From NCBI GenBank assembly GCA_017642695.1, contig JAEPQD010000002.1, forward strand, positions 1,125,425 through 1,189,424: DNA of 64,000 bases, read 5' to 3'. Source of the stretch: Parvibaculum sp. Its GTDB lineage: Bacteria > Pseudomonadota > Alphaproteobacteria > Parvibaculales > Parvibaculaceae. The notes beneath the pieces were generated by a model. That model did not search any database and was not told where the DNA came from. It saw only the letters and a list, made by a program, of their open reading frames with translations. Position 1 is the first letter of the stretch. Each line of letters begins with the position of its first letter. Below are positions 39,128 through 50,247 of the stretch, piece by piece. The position numbers were made by a program, and so were the translations under genes.

Positions 39128-39637
39128 TCAGAGTTCCCGCTTCATGAAGCAACGACGTTCCAGAGGTAGTCCGATGTCTTCCTCGTGATAATGCGCAAGA
39201 AGGAGGGCAGGCGTCCACTCGCCGCGATCAAGCTCCCGAAACCCGCAGGAACGGTAGAAGGGGCCGTTCCAGGGCAGGTCGCGGAAGGTCGAAAGTGTCA
39301 CAGCCTCGAATCCCCTGTCCTTCGACCAGCCGCAGACGGCCTCCACCAGCTTGCGGCCAAGGCCCTTCTTTCCATGTACGGGGTGTACGGATAATTCGAA
39401 GATGTGCATGTGGCGGTCGAAGGGTGCCGAGAGAATGAATCCGATTGGTGCGCCTTCAGCCGCCGCAACAAAGACGGCGCCTGCACGTGCCACCGCTTCC
39501 ACGAACTCCGTATCGGTGGGTTCGTGCGATGCGATTTCGGCGAGGCCGACGTCGACGAAGAGGCTGCCGGCGGCTTTTTCGATGGCGCCGAAACGCGCGA
39601 AGTCCTGTGGCTCTGAAAGGCGAATTTCGTAGGTCAT
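39128..39637 (-). CDS. GNAT family N-acetyltransferase
   Basis: A 169-residue GCN5-related acetyltransferase. The acetyl-CoA pyrophosphate-binding motif A is ELSVHPVHGKKGLGRKLVEA (key part KKGLGRKL), preceded by the beta-4 strand, and motif B follows with FYRSCGF. The acceptor (amine, peptide or small molecule) cannot be inferred. It lies upstream of kdsA on the same strand with a 42-base gap; co-transcription is possible but functional linkage is not evident. Confidence 0.85.
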   Translation of the reverse strand: MTYEIRLSEPQDFARFGAIEKAAGSLFVDVGLAEIASHEPTDTEFVEAVARAGAVFVAAAEGAPIGFILSAPFDRHMHIFELSVHPVHGKKGLGRKLVEAVCGWSKDRGFEAVTLSTFRDLPWNGPFYRSCGFRELDRGEWTPALLLAHYHEEDIGLPLERRCFMKREL

Positions 39638-39793
39638 CGGGGATATCCTGCGGCCACTGTCACACGAATGTCATTCAAACGTCACATATCGCATGGTGGC
39701 GTTGAAGTGGGGATAAAACGGGGACGCGCTCCGGGCTCAAAAAAATATTTAATCCCCGGTTTGCGGCCCGATCGAACCGTATGCGGGTTCGTA

Positions 39794-40591
39794 TCAGGCG
39801 GGACCCGTCAGCAACGCGCGCGTTGCCGCCTCCACATCGTCTTGCCGCATCAGGCTCTCGCCCACGAGAAATGTCCGTACGCCGACTTTCGAGAGGCGTT
39901 CGAGATCGGCAGAGGTGAAGATTCCGCTTTCGCCGACGATGAGCCGATCTTCCGGCACGCGGGGTGCGAGCCGCTCGGTCGTCGCGAGCGTCGTCTCGAA
40001 GGTCTTGAGGTTTCGATTGTTGATGCCGAGAAGCGGACTCTTCAGAGCGAGCGCGCGGTCGAGCTCTTCCTCGTCGTGAACCTCTACCAGCACATCCAGT
40101 TTCCAGCCGAAGGCCGCTTCCTCGATCTCGCGCGCCTGCGCATCCGAAACGGCGGCCATGATGATGAGGATCGCATCCGCTCCCATCGCGCGGGCTTCGG
40201 CCACCTGATAGGTGTCGTACATGAAGTCCTTGCGGATGACGGGAAGCGCGGTCGCGGCGCGGGCGGCTGCGAGATAGTCCGGGGCGCCCTGGAAGGAGGG
40301 CGTGTCGGTGAGAACGGAAAGACAGGTCGCGCCGCCTGCTTCATAGGCGCGGGCGAGGGCGGGCGGGTCGAAATCCGCGCGAATGAGACCCTTGGAGGGG
40401 CTCGCCTTCTTGATCTCGGCGATGAGCGCGTAGCCGCCCGCATCGATGCGGGCGCGGAGGGCCGAATGAAAGCCCCGAACGGGCGATGCGGCGCGCGCGG
40501 CTTCCTCCACGGAAGCGAGCGGGTGCGCGCGCTTCGCGGCGGCGATCTCGTCGAGCTTGTAGGCGCCGATCTTTTCGAGAATGTCAGCCAT
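39794..40591 (-). CDS. trpC: Indole-3-glycerol-phosphate synthase
   Basis: A 265-residue TIM-barrel enzyme of tryptophan synthesis, closing CdRP to indole-3-glycerol phosphate. Catalytic-lysine motifs are visible: [12 protein letters not shown], the second lysine in VIRKDF and [11 protein letters not shown], with GESGI near the C-terminus. It is monofunctional, with no fused TrpF. Its start overlaps the trpD stop by 8 bases; GGAAAGAGCC precedes the ATG. Confidence 0.97.
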   Translation of the reverse strand: MADILEKIGAYKLDEIAAAKRAHPLASVEEAARAASPVRGFHSALRARIDAGGYALIAEIKKASPSKGLIRADFDPPALARAYEAGGATCLSVLTDTPSFQGAPDYLAAARAATALPVIRKDFMYDTYQVAEARAMGADAILIIMAAVSDAQAREIEEAAFGWKLDVLVEVHDEEELDRALALKSPLLGINNRNLKTFETTLATTERLAPRVPEDRLIVGESGIFTSADLERLSKVGVRTFLVGESLMRQDDVEAATRALLTGPA

Positions 40592-41609
40592 GGCTCTTTC
40601 CGTTGGACACGGCAACGAGCTTCGCAAGCGTCGCCTTCGCCGCGCCGCTGTCGATGGTCTTCGCAGCGATGCCTGCGCCTTCCTTCAGGGAGGCGGCCTT
40701 GCCGGAGACGATGAGAGCTGCGGCGGCGTTCAGAAGCACGATATCGCGATAGGCGCATGCCTCGCCATCGAAGAGGCGCCGGATCGCGGCAGCGTTTTCC
40801 TTCGGGTCGCCGCCCTTAAGGTCCGCGATGGCGGCGCGCGGCAGGCCGGCGTCCTCGGGCGTCACCTCGAAGACGCGAATCTTGCCGTCCTTCAGCTCCG
40901 CGACGGTGCTCGGACCGGTGGTCGTGATCTCGTCCATGCCGTCCGAGCCGTGCACGACCCAGGCGCTGTCAGAACCGAGATTGCGGAGAGCCTCGGCGAA
41001 GGGTTCGACCCATTCGGCCGCGAAGACGCCGAGAAGCTGACGCTTCACGAGGGCGGGGTTCGAGAGCGGGCCCAGCATGTTGAAGATCGTCTTGATGCCG
41101 AGATCGGCGCGTACGGGCGCGACATGCTTCATCGCCGAATGATGCGCCTGCGCAAACATGAAGCCGATGCCCGCCCCGGAGATGCATTTCGTGATGGTGG
41201 CGGGGTCGATGTCGAGATTGACGCCGAGCTCCTGCAGCGCGTCGGCGGTGCCGGAAAGCGAGGAGGCCTTGCGGTTGCCGTGCTTCGCGACGGGAACGCC
41301 CGCCGCGGCCACGACGATGGCGGTGGCGGTCGAGATGTTCCAGGTGCCGACGCCGTCGCCGCCGGTGCCGACGATGTCGATGGCGTCCGCGGGCGCCGTC
41401 ACCTTCAGCGCGCGTTCGCGCATGACGGTCGCGCCCGCCGTGATCTCTTCCACGGTTTCGCCGCGCACGCGGAGACCCATCAGGAAGGCTGCGATCTGCG
41501 CAGGCGTCGCCTCGCCGGACATGACGGTCTCGAAAGCGGCGCGCGCGGTGGCGGCGTCGAGCGGCCGGCCCTCGGCGAGCCGTGCGATGGTGGATTTGAA
41601 GTCGGTCAT
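40584..41609 (-). CDS. trpD: Anthranilate phosphoribosyltransferase
   Basis: A 341-residue TrpD, transferring phosphoribose from PRPP to anthranilate. The glycine-rich PRPP-binding motif is [17 protein letters not shown], with [21 protein letters not shown] next and the metal-binding DE pair in [11 protein letters not shown]. It is monofunctional, separate from trpG. It lies in the trpG-trpD-trpC run with a 16-base gap to trpG and overlap with trpC. Confidence 0.97.
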   Translation of the reverse strand: MTDFKSTIARLAEGRPLDAATARAAFETVMSGEATPAQIAAFLMGLRVRGETVEEITAGATVMRERALKVTAPADAIDIVGTGGDGVGTWNISTATAIVVAAAGVPVAKHGNRKASSLSGTADALQELGVNLDIDPATITKCISGAGIGFMFAQAHHSAMKHVAPVRADLGIKTIFNMLGPLSNPALVKRQLLGVFAAEWVEPFAEALRNLGSDSAWVVHGSDGMDEITTTGPSTVAELKDGKIRVFEVTPEDAGLPRAAIADLKGGDPKENAAAIRRLFDGEACAYRDIVLLNAAAALIVSGKAASLKEGAGIAAKTIDSGAAKATLAKLVAVSNGKSHG

Positions 41610-41625
41610 GCCCCCGGCGAACTCC

Positions 41626-42219
41626 TCATGCCAATTCCCGGACGTTCAAACCCGCAAGCTGCAGGAAGTTGCGCAGGATGTCATGTCCGTGCTCGGAGGC
41701 GATGCTTTCGGGATGGAACTGGACGCCGTGGATCGGCAGCTCCCTGTGCTGCATGCCCATGACGACACCGTCCGTCGTCCATGCCGTGATTTCGAGGCAG
41801 TCCGGCAGGCTCTCGCGCTCGACGATGAGAGAGTGATAGCGCGTCGCCTCTATCGGGCTCGGCAGGTTGTGGAATATGCCTTTGCCGCCGTGATGGATGT
41901 CACTCATCTTGCCATGCATAAGGGTGGGCGCCCGAACGACCTTGCCGCCGAAGGACTGGCCGATGGCCTGATGGCCGAGGCAGACGCCGAGAAGCGGGAT
42001 TCGGTGGGCTGCGGCGGCCTGAATGAGGTCGAGGCAGATGCCCGCCTTGTCCGGGTCGCAAGGGCCGGGCGAGAGCACGATGGCCTGAGGCCTCGTGGCC
42101 AGTGCCTCGTTGACCGTGATCTTGTCGTTCCGGTGGACGGCTGCGTCAGCGCCCAGTTCGCCGAGGAAATGGACGAGATTGTAGGTGAAGCTGTCGTAAT
42201 TATCGATGAGCAGCAGCAT
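41626..42219 (-). CDS. trpG: Anthranilate synthase component II (glutamine amidotransferase)
   Basis: A 197-residue class I amidotransferase that supplies ammonia to TrpE (and possibly to PabB for folate). Catalytic cysteine is in [10 protein letters not shown], and the His-Glu pair in GVQFHPESI. The N-terminal [19 protein letters not shown] stretch is typical of TrpG/PabA. Start at 42219 is the family start; upstream in-frame sequence is not conserved. Its partner trpE is on the same strand 2.7 kb away, separated by a gene in the opposite orientation. Confidence 0.96.
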   Translation of the reverse strand: MLLLIDNYDSFTYNLVHFLGELGADAAVHRNDKITVNEALATRPQAIVLSPGPCDPDKAGICLDLIQAAAAHRIPLLGVCLGHQAIGQSFGGKVVRAPTLMHGKMSDIHHGGKGIFHNLPSPIEATRYHSLIVERESLPDCLEITAWTTDGVVMGMQHRELPIHGVQFHPESIASEHGHDILRNFLQLAGLNVRELA

Positions 42220-42470
42220 GGCCCGGACCCTGGAGGGCGGCCGCCGGAAGGGCTGCCGCGTGGCTTCTATATAGGCTCGGGCCCCTTGCCGGGGCAAGGC
42301 TTGGGGACTTCCCCTATTTTACCAATCAATTCAACGAGATCGTGATCTGGGCCGGAAATATGGGGTATGGTTAGCTGTGTGACGGGACGGTAAGGAAAGG
42401 CGGATTCGTTAACGTTGCGGGAACCATGCCGCGGCGAAGCTCTAGGGACCGTCTACGAAGGAGCCTTGCG

Positions 42471-44747
42471 ATGACGAATCGACCGATCATCACCGCTGCG
42501 ATCATGGTCCTTGCCTGTCAGGCCATGCCGGCTTTTGCCGCCGACTACGAATACTCTTCCTCGCTGCAGGGCAACCTCGCACAGATCGGCGTGACAGAGG
42601 AACTGCATGGCACGGTGAACGGAGAGGGCTTCGGCATTGCCGTCTTCGATTCTCTGGCCGATTACACGCATGTCGACCTTCAGGGCAAGACGAGCGCCTA
42701 TGCGCCTTATGCGGGCTCCTACCGATTTTTCGATTTTCACGGCACGCATGTCTCCGGCATCGCCGGTGCGAGCGACAACGACATTGGCGTCGTGGGTGTC
42801 GCGCCCGGTTCGAGGCTCTACAACTATGCGGTTTTCGACGACAACGGCTGGGTTGCCCACGACCTCGGGCGGCGCGCGCTCGATGCGGTCCGCACGCAGA
42901 ATCTCGGCGGCGCCAACATCGTTTCCGTGAACATGAGTTATGGGCCGTCAACCAAGGGCGACGGGTTCATAGACGGCGAACTCGAGATCTTCGACAACTA
43001 TACAGACGATTTCGTGATCGTGCGGGCGGCCGGCAATGACGGACGCAAGCTGCGTTACGAGCCGTATTCGGGAACGGCCAGCACCGAGCTTGCCAACCTG
43101 CTGATCGTCGGCAGCGTGGATAGCAACAACCGACTGTCGCGCTTCTCCAACAGGCCTGGTGGGGCTTGCATCTCGGTCAGGGCGCGCTGCCCTGCGAGCG
43201 AGAGGATGTACAATTTCTTCGTCGTTGCTCCGGGCTCGGACATTCTTTCCGACTATCCGGGACAATCGCTTGCAATTGCTTCCGGCACCTCGATGGCCGC
43301 GCCGCATGTTGCAGGCGTGGTTGCGCTTGTCGCCCATGACGCAGCGCAGAAGAGTACCGCGCTGACGCCGACGCAAATCGCGTCCATCATCAAGGAATCG
43401 GCGACCGATCTTGGACGGCGCGGCGTCGACGCTGTTTACGGCTGGGGCCTCGTCAATGCCGAGGCAGCGCTGGCACCGGTGGGCGACGTTACAATCGAGA
43501 CGGCGCCGACGGTCGGTGCAACCGACCCCGCGGCAAAGCAGCCCAAGGCGACGAAAAAGAAGAAAAAGAAGAAGTGGGGCCGGAGCCGGGGCGGCGGACG
43601 GCGCGCCTTTTCCCAGAGCACGATCGGTACGGGCGATCTGCTCTCCGGCATGGTCGTGTTCGACGACTATGGACGCCCCTTCGAGGCGAACACGGCGGCC
43701 TTCATCGGCGAGGACAGCCCGGCTCTTTCGGAACGCGGCCTCGCGGTGCTCGGTCTCGTGTCACAGCGAAAGGTGGCCGACGTCGACACCGGCGAGCATG
43801 CTTTCCTCGCCTGGAACGCGACCGGTCTCGACGGCAAAGCGACCTCGGCACTCAGGATGGTGGCGGAAGGCTACGATCTCAGCATCGGCCTCGGCGCACC
43901 TGAACTCTTCCTGATGGAAGTACCGTCGGCGAACCGTGCGGCCGCGCCGCAGAGCTTCTCGCGGATCATGTTCTCCTCGCTCGGCGAGGCGAGCGAACTC
44001 TTCGGCGAGGCGGTCTCGATCGGCTATAACGCGAAACTCACCGACCGGCTGACCGGCCATGTGTTCGGCCTGACGGAAACGGGCTGGATGGACGATGGCG
44101 ACGAGCAGGGCCTGCTCGAGGCAGAACCCGAGACGGAAGGCGATGCCGACTTCGCGGCCGCGGGCCTTTCCTACCGGGTGGCTGACGGATGGTCTGTCGG
44201 GGCTTCCTACGCGGTGCTGCGCGAGCGCGGCACGGTCGCGGGCATGGCTTCGTCCGGTGCGCTCTCGCTCGGCGAGGAGGCGCTGACCCAGTTCTGGGGC
44301 ACGAACGTCATCGGCGATATCGACCAGACCTTCACCGTCTCGGCCTTCTACACCCGTGCAGTCATAAACAGTTCGGGGACGGCCAACTCACTCTTCGAAG
44401 ACGCAGACAACTGGGGTGCGGACCATTACGGCGTCATGCTCGACGCGAAGAACCTCGTGCACGAGAACAGCGTGCTGCGCTTCTCGCTGGTGAAGCCGCT
44501 CCAGATCACGAGCGGTACGACCTCGGTGCGTGTGCCGGTCGGCCGCGAGCTCGACGGCACGATAAACTATGTCCGCCGTAACTCGGACTTCGACGGCAGC
44601 GCACTGCCGCTGGAAGCGGGACTTGCCTATCTTGCCGAGACCGGCGCGGGCACGTTCGGCCTCACGCTCGACCTCGTCGACACCAATCTCAACGGTGCGG
44701 GCGAGCGGGGCGTGACCGTCGGCGCGGGGTTCGCTTTCGAGTTCTGA
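42471..44747 (+). CDS. S8 (subtilisin-like) serine protease autotransporter
   Basis: A 758-residue exported protease. Signal peptide residues 1-23 (AFA|ADY). The peptidase domain (about 40-335) shows Asp60 (IAVFDS), His90 (FHGTHVSG), oxyanion Asn189 (AAGND) and catalytic Ser274 (SGTSMAAPHVAG). A linker with seven consecutive lysines (362-368) followed by an Arg/Gly-rich patch leads to a C-terminal autotransporter beta-barrel (about 480-758) ending in FAFEF. It is thus a type V secreted surface protease, shorter than SphB1/NalP-type relatives (about 1000 residues). AAGGAG precedes the ATG at 42471. It sits between trpG and trpE on the opposite strand. Cleavage target unknown. Confidence 0.87.
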   Translation: MTNRPIITAAIMVLACQAMPAFAADYEYSSSLQGNLAQIGVTEELHGTVNGEGFGIAVFDSLADYTHVDLQGKTSAYAPYAGSYRFFDFHGTHVSGIAGASDNDIGVVGVAPGSRLYNYAVFDDNGWVAHDLGRRALDAVRTQNLGGANIVSVNMSYGPSTKGDGFIDGELEIFDNYTDDFVIVRAAGNDGRKLRYEPYSGTASTELANLLIVGSVDSNNRLSRFSNRPGGACISVRARCPASERMYNFFVVAPGSDILSDYPGQSLAIASGTSMAAPHVAGVVALVAHDAAQKSTALTPTQIASIIKESATDLGRRGVDAVYGWGLVNAEAALAPVGDVTIETAPTVGATDPAAKQPKATKKKKKKKWGRSRGGGRRAFSQSTIGTGDLLSGMVVFDDYGRPFEANTAAFIGEDSPALSERGLAVLGLVSQRKVADVDTGEHAFLAWNATGLDGKATSALRMVAEGYDLSIGLGAPELFLMEVPSANRAAAPQSFSRIMFSSLGEASELFGEAVSIGYNAKLTDRLTGHVFGLTETGWMDDGDEQGLLEAEPETEGDADFAAAGLSYRVADGWSVGASYAVLRERGTVAGMASSGALSLGEEALTQFWGTNVIGDIDQTFTVSAFYTRAVINSSGTANSLFEDADNWGADHYGVMLDAKNLVHENSVLRFSLVKPLQITSGTTSVRVPVGRELDGTINYVRRNSDFDGSALPLEAGLAYLAETGAGTFGLTLDLVDTNLNGAGERGVTVGAGFAFEF

Positions 44748-44764
44748 TACCGGAATAGTGGGGC

Positions 44765-44852
44765 CAGGCTCCTCCTTCGTCTCCTGCCTGTACATGCGGC
44801 CCGTCATTCGACACGATGGCCACAGGAACGGGCGGAGACGGAGGAGGCCCTG
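44765..44852. repeat. Imperfect long inverted repeat between convergent genes
   Basis: A segment at 44765-44784 (starting CAGGCTCCTCC) pairs with 44834-44852 (ending GGAGGCCCTG) with a few mismatches or bulges, leaving a loop of about 50 bases. It lies between the convergent protease and trpE stops and may act as a transcription stop or mRNA 3' end structure for both; there is no T-run. Confidence 0.4.
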
Positions 44853-44895
44853 TGAAACGGAAGAACGAAGCCACCATCCGTGCCTGCGAAGGAGC

Positions 44896-46403
<1,508 letters not shown>

Positions 46404-46407
<4 letters not shown>

Positions 46408-48299
46408 ACGCCGCCGTCCGTCGCCGTCAGTTGCTGCAACAGTGTCTGGTTCACCTCGACTCCGAGATCGTTCTGGTGGCCGACGACGAAGGTCTGGAGC
46501 ATGTCCGCGGAGAGCGAGTCAGCGAGGTTCGCCCGGGCTTGCGCGTAGGTTTCCGAGTCCTTCGGGACATCGGGCTCGTTGATCTCGCGGACGCGCATGA
46601 CGAGCAGGCTGTCGCCGAGGCCGACCGGGCCATAGACGAAGCCGCCTTCCGGCGCGGCAAAGAGCCTGGTGACCGCCGTGCGCGAGAAGGTGTCATTCTG
46701 CGCGTAGCGCTGGATGCCGGGCATGGCGAGGACGCTGCGGTCAAGTTCTCCCGCGATCTTCTCGAAGCTTTCGCCCGCGTTGCCACGCTCGACCAGCTTC
46801 GAAGCCAGGGCCTCGAGTTTGGCGGCGCGCTGGCGCTCCTTCCAGATCCTCACAACCTCGTCCCGGACCTCGTCGAGCGGCTGCACGGCGGCCGGGTTCA
46901 CGGCGTCGAGCTGGACCCAGTAGTAGCCTTCCTTGCCGGTATCCTTCGGCGGGTTCTGGTCGCCGATCTGGCTGTCATAGACCGTTTCGAGGAGGCCGGG
47001 GAGGTCGGGAAGCTCGACGTCGTCGCCCGCGCGCGTCTTGCCGTCTTCGGTGACGCCGGAGATGCTGCGAAGGTTCAGTTCGTAACGCGCGGCGATGTCG
47101 GCGAGCGGCTCGCCTCCCGCGCGCGCATCCTCGATCGCGTTCTGGATGTCGTAGATCTGTTCGCGGGCCATCTCGATTTCGAGCGACTTGCGAACCTTGT
47201 CCTTCACCTCTGCAAAGGTGCTGTCCTTGCCGGGGATGACCTCGCCGACATGGATGATCGACCAGCCGAGCGGTCCCTTGACCGGCTCGCTCCAGGCACC
47301 CGTTTCAAGCGAGAAGGCGGTATCGGCGAGTTCCGGAGAGATCATCTCGCTGCGCGACACGTTGCCAAGGTCAACGTCGTCGACGGTCAGGCCCAGGCCG
47401 GCGACAACGGATTCGACCTCGCCGCCGCCACGAAGGGTCTCAAGCGCCGCAGCTGCGGCTTCTTCCGTCGCGAAGGTGATCTGCTGGACCTCGCGCCGTT
47501 CGGGCACGTCATACTCGCCACGGCGCTGTTCATAGGCCTCGCGCAACGCTTCGTCGGAAATCGTGATGCTCTGCGCGATGTCCTCAGGCTCGATTTCCAT
47601 GAAGCTGAAGTCGCGTGTTTCGGGCAGGGTGAAAGCAGAAGCGCCCGCCTCGTAGAAGGATTGAACGGTTTCCTCGTCCGGGTCCTCGATTTCGCCGACC
47701 AGAGAGGGCGGCAGGATGATGTAGCCCGCAGTGCGGGTTTCCTGCTGGAAACGCAAAACGACGTCGATCATGGTTTCGGGGGCCGGTATTCCGGCCGTGA
47801 TCGCATCGGTCAGCTGGCGGCGCACCATGCCCTTGCGGCGCTGCTCGATGAAGCGTTCCTCGGGAATACCGTTCTGCCGAAGCAATTGGCGAAAGAGTTC
47901 ACGGTCGAAACGACCGAATGCGCCCTGCAGGTTCGTGTCGGTCATGATGTCGGTACCAACAGCCTCGTCGCCAACGGTAAGGCCGAGTTCCTCGGCGGCG
48001 TCGTCGAGCGTCGCGACGCCGATCAGCCGCGACAGGGCGAGGCGGTCGACGCCGAAGCGCTGGCCCTGTTCGCGCGTGAGAGGCTGGCCCAGCCGTTCGG
48101 ACATGCGGTCAAGTTCGGCACCGAACTCCCGCTCGTAGCTGGCGGAGTCGATCTTCTGATCGCCGACCTCCGCGACCGTGTCGCCGGTAAAGCCCGTGAA
48201 GATGTCGGCGATACCCCAAACCGCGAAGGCAATCACCAGAATGCCGATGATGGCCATTCCGACAAAGCCGGAGGCGCTTCTTCGCAGCATATCGAGCAT
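46404..48299 (-). CDS. ppiD: PpiD-like peptidyl-prolyl isomerase / periplasmic foldase
   Basis: A 631-residue membrane-anchored SurA/PpiD-type protein. One N-terminal transmembrane helix (about residues 13-33, GMAIIGILVIAFAVWGIADIF-like, key VIAFAVWG) is followed by a SurA-type chaperone domain (about 36-240), a parvulin rotamase domain (about 240-360, with VRREVQQI-like and LGWSIIHVGEV elements), and a second C-terminal chaperone-like region. PpiD assists proteins emerging from SecYEG. The gene immediately precedes trpE, with a 4-base overlap, a pairing seen in several alphaproteobacteria. The rotamase residues are degenerate, so it may act as a chaperone rather than an isomerase. Confidence 0.9.
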
Positions 48300-48481
48300 G
48301 TTCGGTCTTTCTCTTCAGCCGTCCGGCGCGACGGCCTGTCCAGTTGTACGAATGGTGCGGTCCGCCGCCCTCGGGGCCCGCGAATGAGGGCGGCATGATA
48401 GGTGCGGGGGCAGGGCCCCGCAAGCGGTCCGGCGGGGCTTCACGCTTGATTTTCCTCAGGAAATGCGTGACCCCCCGCCGG

Positions 48482-48823
48482 TCATTGCGCGCGGTCGTAG
48501 AGCGGCGGCAGGCCGAAGGCTACATAGGCTTCGACGCTCGCAGCCGTCGCCTCGACCAGGCCCCACATGGCGACGAAGGTGGCGCTGCCCCAGAGCGTGG
48601 CGGCGAAAGCGGATCCAAGCATGTGGGCCTCCTCGTCGCGGACAGCGGCGAAGACGGACGCAAAGACCGCGACTTCGGCCGAAGGCAGGAGGATGGCGAG
48701 TGCCTGCAACAGGTCCTCCGGCGGCCGGAGGCCGAAGCCAATCAGGAGGAAGGCGACGAAGGCAACGGCGACGCCGCTGCTGCGTCCGTTCTGAGCAAAC
48801 CAGGAGAGGGTGGTCGTAAGCAT
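48482..48823 (-). CDS. Small membrane protein, unknown function
   Basis: A 113-residue protein with about three hydrophobic segments (SGVAVAFVAFLLIGFGL, ALAILLPSAEVAVFASVFAAV, and AATLWGSATFVAMWGLVEA) joined by short polar loops, one with RDEEAH. Good evidence for coding is the GGAGAAGAAC ribosome-binding site before the ATG and the consistent membrane topology; frames on the other strand give arginine-rich shadows. I do not recognise the family. It lies downstream of the small-ORF/hairpin region described below and may be transcribed with it. Confidence 0.62.
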   Translation of the reverse strand: MLTTTLSWFAQNGRSSGVAVAFVAFLLIGFGLRPPEDLLQALAILLPSAEVAVFASVFAAVRDEEAHMLGSAFAATLWGSATFVAMWGLVEATAASVEAYVAFGLPPLYDRAQ

Positions 48824-48976
48824 GTTCTTCTCCGTTCCCTCTTCGCAAAAGCAAAGAAGGTTGAAAGTCGTTTTGAGTATTCGCCGGTTCCGGCGGGCAA
48901 TAGTTCGGCGTGCGCTCTCGCGCAGAATGCGCGGGAGCGGTGCCTGTCCCTCGGGAAAAGGCCGTTTAGCCGCGGT

Positions 48977-49042
48977 TCAGCGCGGCGGCGCCCGAATGTC
49001 GAGCGCAGGGCCGGCGAAGCGATTCAAGTATTCGAGAGGCAT
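48977..49042 (-). CDS. Possible 21-codon small ORF behind an SD-enclosing hairpin
   Basis: ATG to TGA, encoding 21 residues (MPLEYLNRFAGPALDIRAPP plus a final Arg). A GGAG Shine-Dalgarno lies 8 bases before the ATG, but inside the right arm of the hairpin at 49049-49086, so initiation would depend on that hairpin opening. No homologue is known to me; coding is a hypothesis supported only by the ribosome-binding site and context. Confidence 0.3.
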   Translation of the reverse strand: MPLEYLNRFAGPALDIRAPPR

Positions 49043-49048
49043 GACGAA

Positions 49049-49086
49049 AACTCCGGATACACGGGTGACGGTTCGTGACCGGAGTT
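49049..49086 (-). promoter_or_regulatory. Hairpin that encloses a ribosome-binding site (or second terminator)
   Basis: On the minus strand AACTCCGG (49079-49086) pairs with CCGGAGTT (49049-49056). Inside, CACG pairs with CGTG, so about 12 base pairs form with a small internal loop. The right arm holds the GGAG in front of the 21-codon ORF, and is followed by TTTTCG, so it could instead act as a short terminator. Confidence 0.5.
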
Positions 49087-49097
49087 CTGAAAACACA

Positions 49098-49125
49098 AGA
49101 GCCCCGATCTGGTGGATGGGGCTCT
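49098..49125 (-). terminator. Terminator-like hairpin after the 28-codon ORF
   Basis: AGAGCCCC (49118-49125 on the complement) pairs with GGGGCTCT (49098-49105), an 8-bp perfect stem with a 12-nt loop. On the minus strand it is followed by TGTGTTTTC. It begins 26 bases after the stop of the small ORF at 49151-49237. Confidence 0.6.
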
Positions 49126-49150
49126 GAAGTGTCGATTTTGCAGGCTTTTA

Positions 49151-49237
49151 TCAGCGCACGCGCAAGCGACCCGGCCCCGAAGGCGAGTAGTTCCAACCGA
49201 AGGTCTTCACGACCATTTGCAGACGATGCGTTGTCAT
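49151..49237 (-). CDS. Possible leaderless 28-codon small ORF
   Basis: ATG to TGA, 28 residues, starting [18 protein letters not shown] and ending in an arginine-rich PGRLRVR. There is no Shine-Dalgarno sequence. Instead, a TTGGCA/TAGCTT promoter with a 17-base spacer places transcription initiation at or next to the A of the ATG, the arrangement of leaderless mRNAs such as rhizobial trpL. It contains Phe, Trp and Tyr but no run of one amino acid, so a classical amino-acid attenuator is not supported. The only basis is structure and position. Confidence 0.35.
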   Translation of the reverse strand: MTTHRLQMVVKTFGWNYSPSGPGRLRVR

Positions 49238-49244
49238 GGCGCGG

Positions 49245-49273
49245 AAGCTACACCCGAGTCGTTTACTTGCCAA
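49245..49273 (-). promoter_or_regulatory. Candidate promoter of the small-ORF transcript
   Basis: On the minus strand TTGGCA (complement of 49268-49273) and TAGCTT (complement of 49245-49250) are 17 bases apart. A 13-bp interrupted palindrome, CTGAAA-C-TTTCAG (49290-49302), lies 17 bases upstream of the -35 box, where an activator could bind. Confidence 0.45.
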
Positions 49274-49417
49274 CCCAATAGTCATCGTACTGAAACTTTC
49301 AGACTAGCTGTGTTCTATTTCCCTCAGGTCTATTTGACCCATGAGCGGCGGTTGTGTTGGCGGGTGAAGAGGCTTCTGCTAAAGGGACGCACCACAATCG
49401 GTAAGCGGAGCGAGAAG

Positions 49418-50173
49418 ATGGCGGCACGTGTGAAGGCGCTGGTGGCGGGCAACTGGAAGATGAACGGCGTGAAGGCGTCGAAGAAGGAAGTGACGGCGCT
49501 GGCAAAGAATCTCGCGAAAGCGACGCCCGGCTGCGACGTGCTGATCTGCCCGCCCGCGACGCTGGTTGCCACACTGAAGGAAACGGCGAAGGGCACGAAG
49601 ATCGCCATTGGCGGGCAGGATTGCCACGCGAAGGAAAGCGGCGCGCATACGGGCGACGTTTCGGCGGAGATGTTGAAGGATGCCGGCGCTTCCCACGTCA
49701 TTGTCGGCCATTCCGAGCGGCGTGCCGATCACGGTGAAACCGATGCCGTGGTCAAGGCGAAAGCAGAAGCGGCGCATCGTGCGGGCCTCACGGCCATCGT
49801 CTGTGTCGGCGAGACGGAAGCCGAACGCGACGCGGGCCAGACGCTCAAGGTCATCAAGGGGCAGCTCAAAGGGTCACTGCCGGACGGCGCGACCGCGAAG
49901 ACGACGGTCGTCGCCTACGAGCCGGTCTGGGCGATCGGGACGGGCCGCACGCCGACGCCGGACGATGTGGCGAAGGTTCATGCCGCGATCCGCAAGGCGC
50001 TCGAAGCCCGCTTCGGCGCGGAGGGCGCAAAGATGCGTATTCTTTATGGCGGCTCGGTGAAGCCCTCAAATGCCGCAGAGCTGATGAGTGTGCCAAATGT
50101 GAACGGCGCACTCGTGGGCGGTGCGAGCCTCAAGGCCGCGGATTTCTGGGGAATCATTTCGGCCTACGCATAA
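49418..50173 (+). CDS. tpiA: Triosephosphate isomerase
   Basis: A 251-residue TIM-barrel enzyme interconverting dihydroxyacetone phosphate and glyceraldehyde 3-phosphate. Catalytic residues are seen as GNWKMN (Lys14), the histidine in VIVGHSERR, and the glutamate in [11 protein letters not shown]. The phosphate-binding [12 protein letters not shown] is also present. GCGGAGCGAGAAG precedes the ATG. It is divergent from the small-ORF region and ppiD. In many alphaproteobacteria it is next to secG and pyrG; here about 5 kb intervenes. Confidence 0.97.
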   Translation: MAARVKALVAGNWKMNGVKASKKEVTALAKNLAKATPGCDVLICPPATLVATLKETAKGTKIAIGGQDCHAKESGAHTGDVSAEMLKDAGASHVIVGHSERRADHGETDAVVKAKAEAAHRAGLTAIVCVGETEAERDAGQTLKVIKGQLKGSLPDGATAKTTVVAYEPVWAIGTGRTPTPDDVAKVHAAIRKALEARFGAEGAKMRILYGGSVKPSNAAELMSVPNVNGALVGGASLKAADFWGIISAYA

Positions 50174-50247
50174 GGCGGCCACTGAATTTGCACTGTTCCA
50201 CTTCGGCTGCGAAAAAGGGCTGCCCCGGGGGGTAGAAAGCAGCAGAC

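Noticed and set aside
46431..48398. 655-codon open frame on the plus strand
   Set aside because: Antisense to the PpiD-like gene; no domain is recognisable and composition is that of a shadow frame.
49151..49237. Small ORF as a tryptophan attenuator leader for ppiD-trpE
   Set aside because: It has only one Trp, no consecutive Trp codons, and lies about 850 bases upstream of ppiD with another gene and two hairpins in between.
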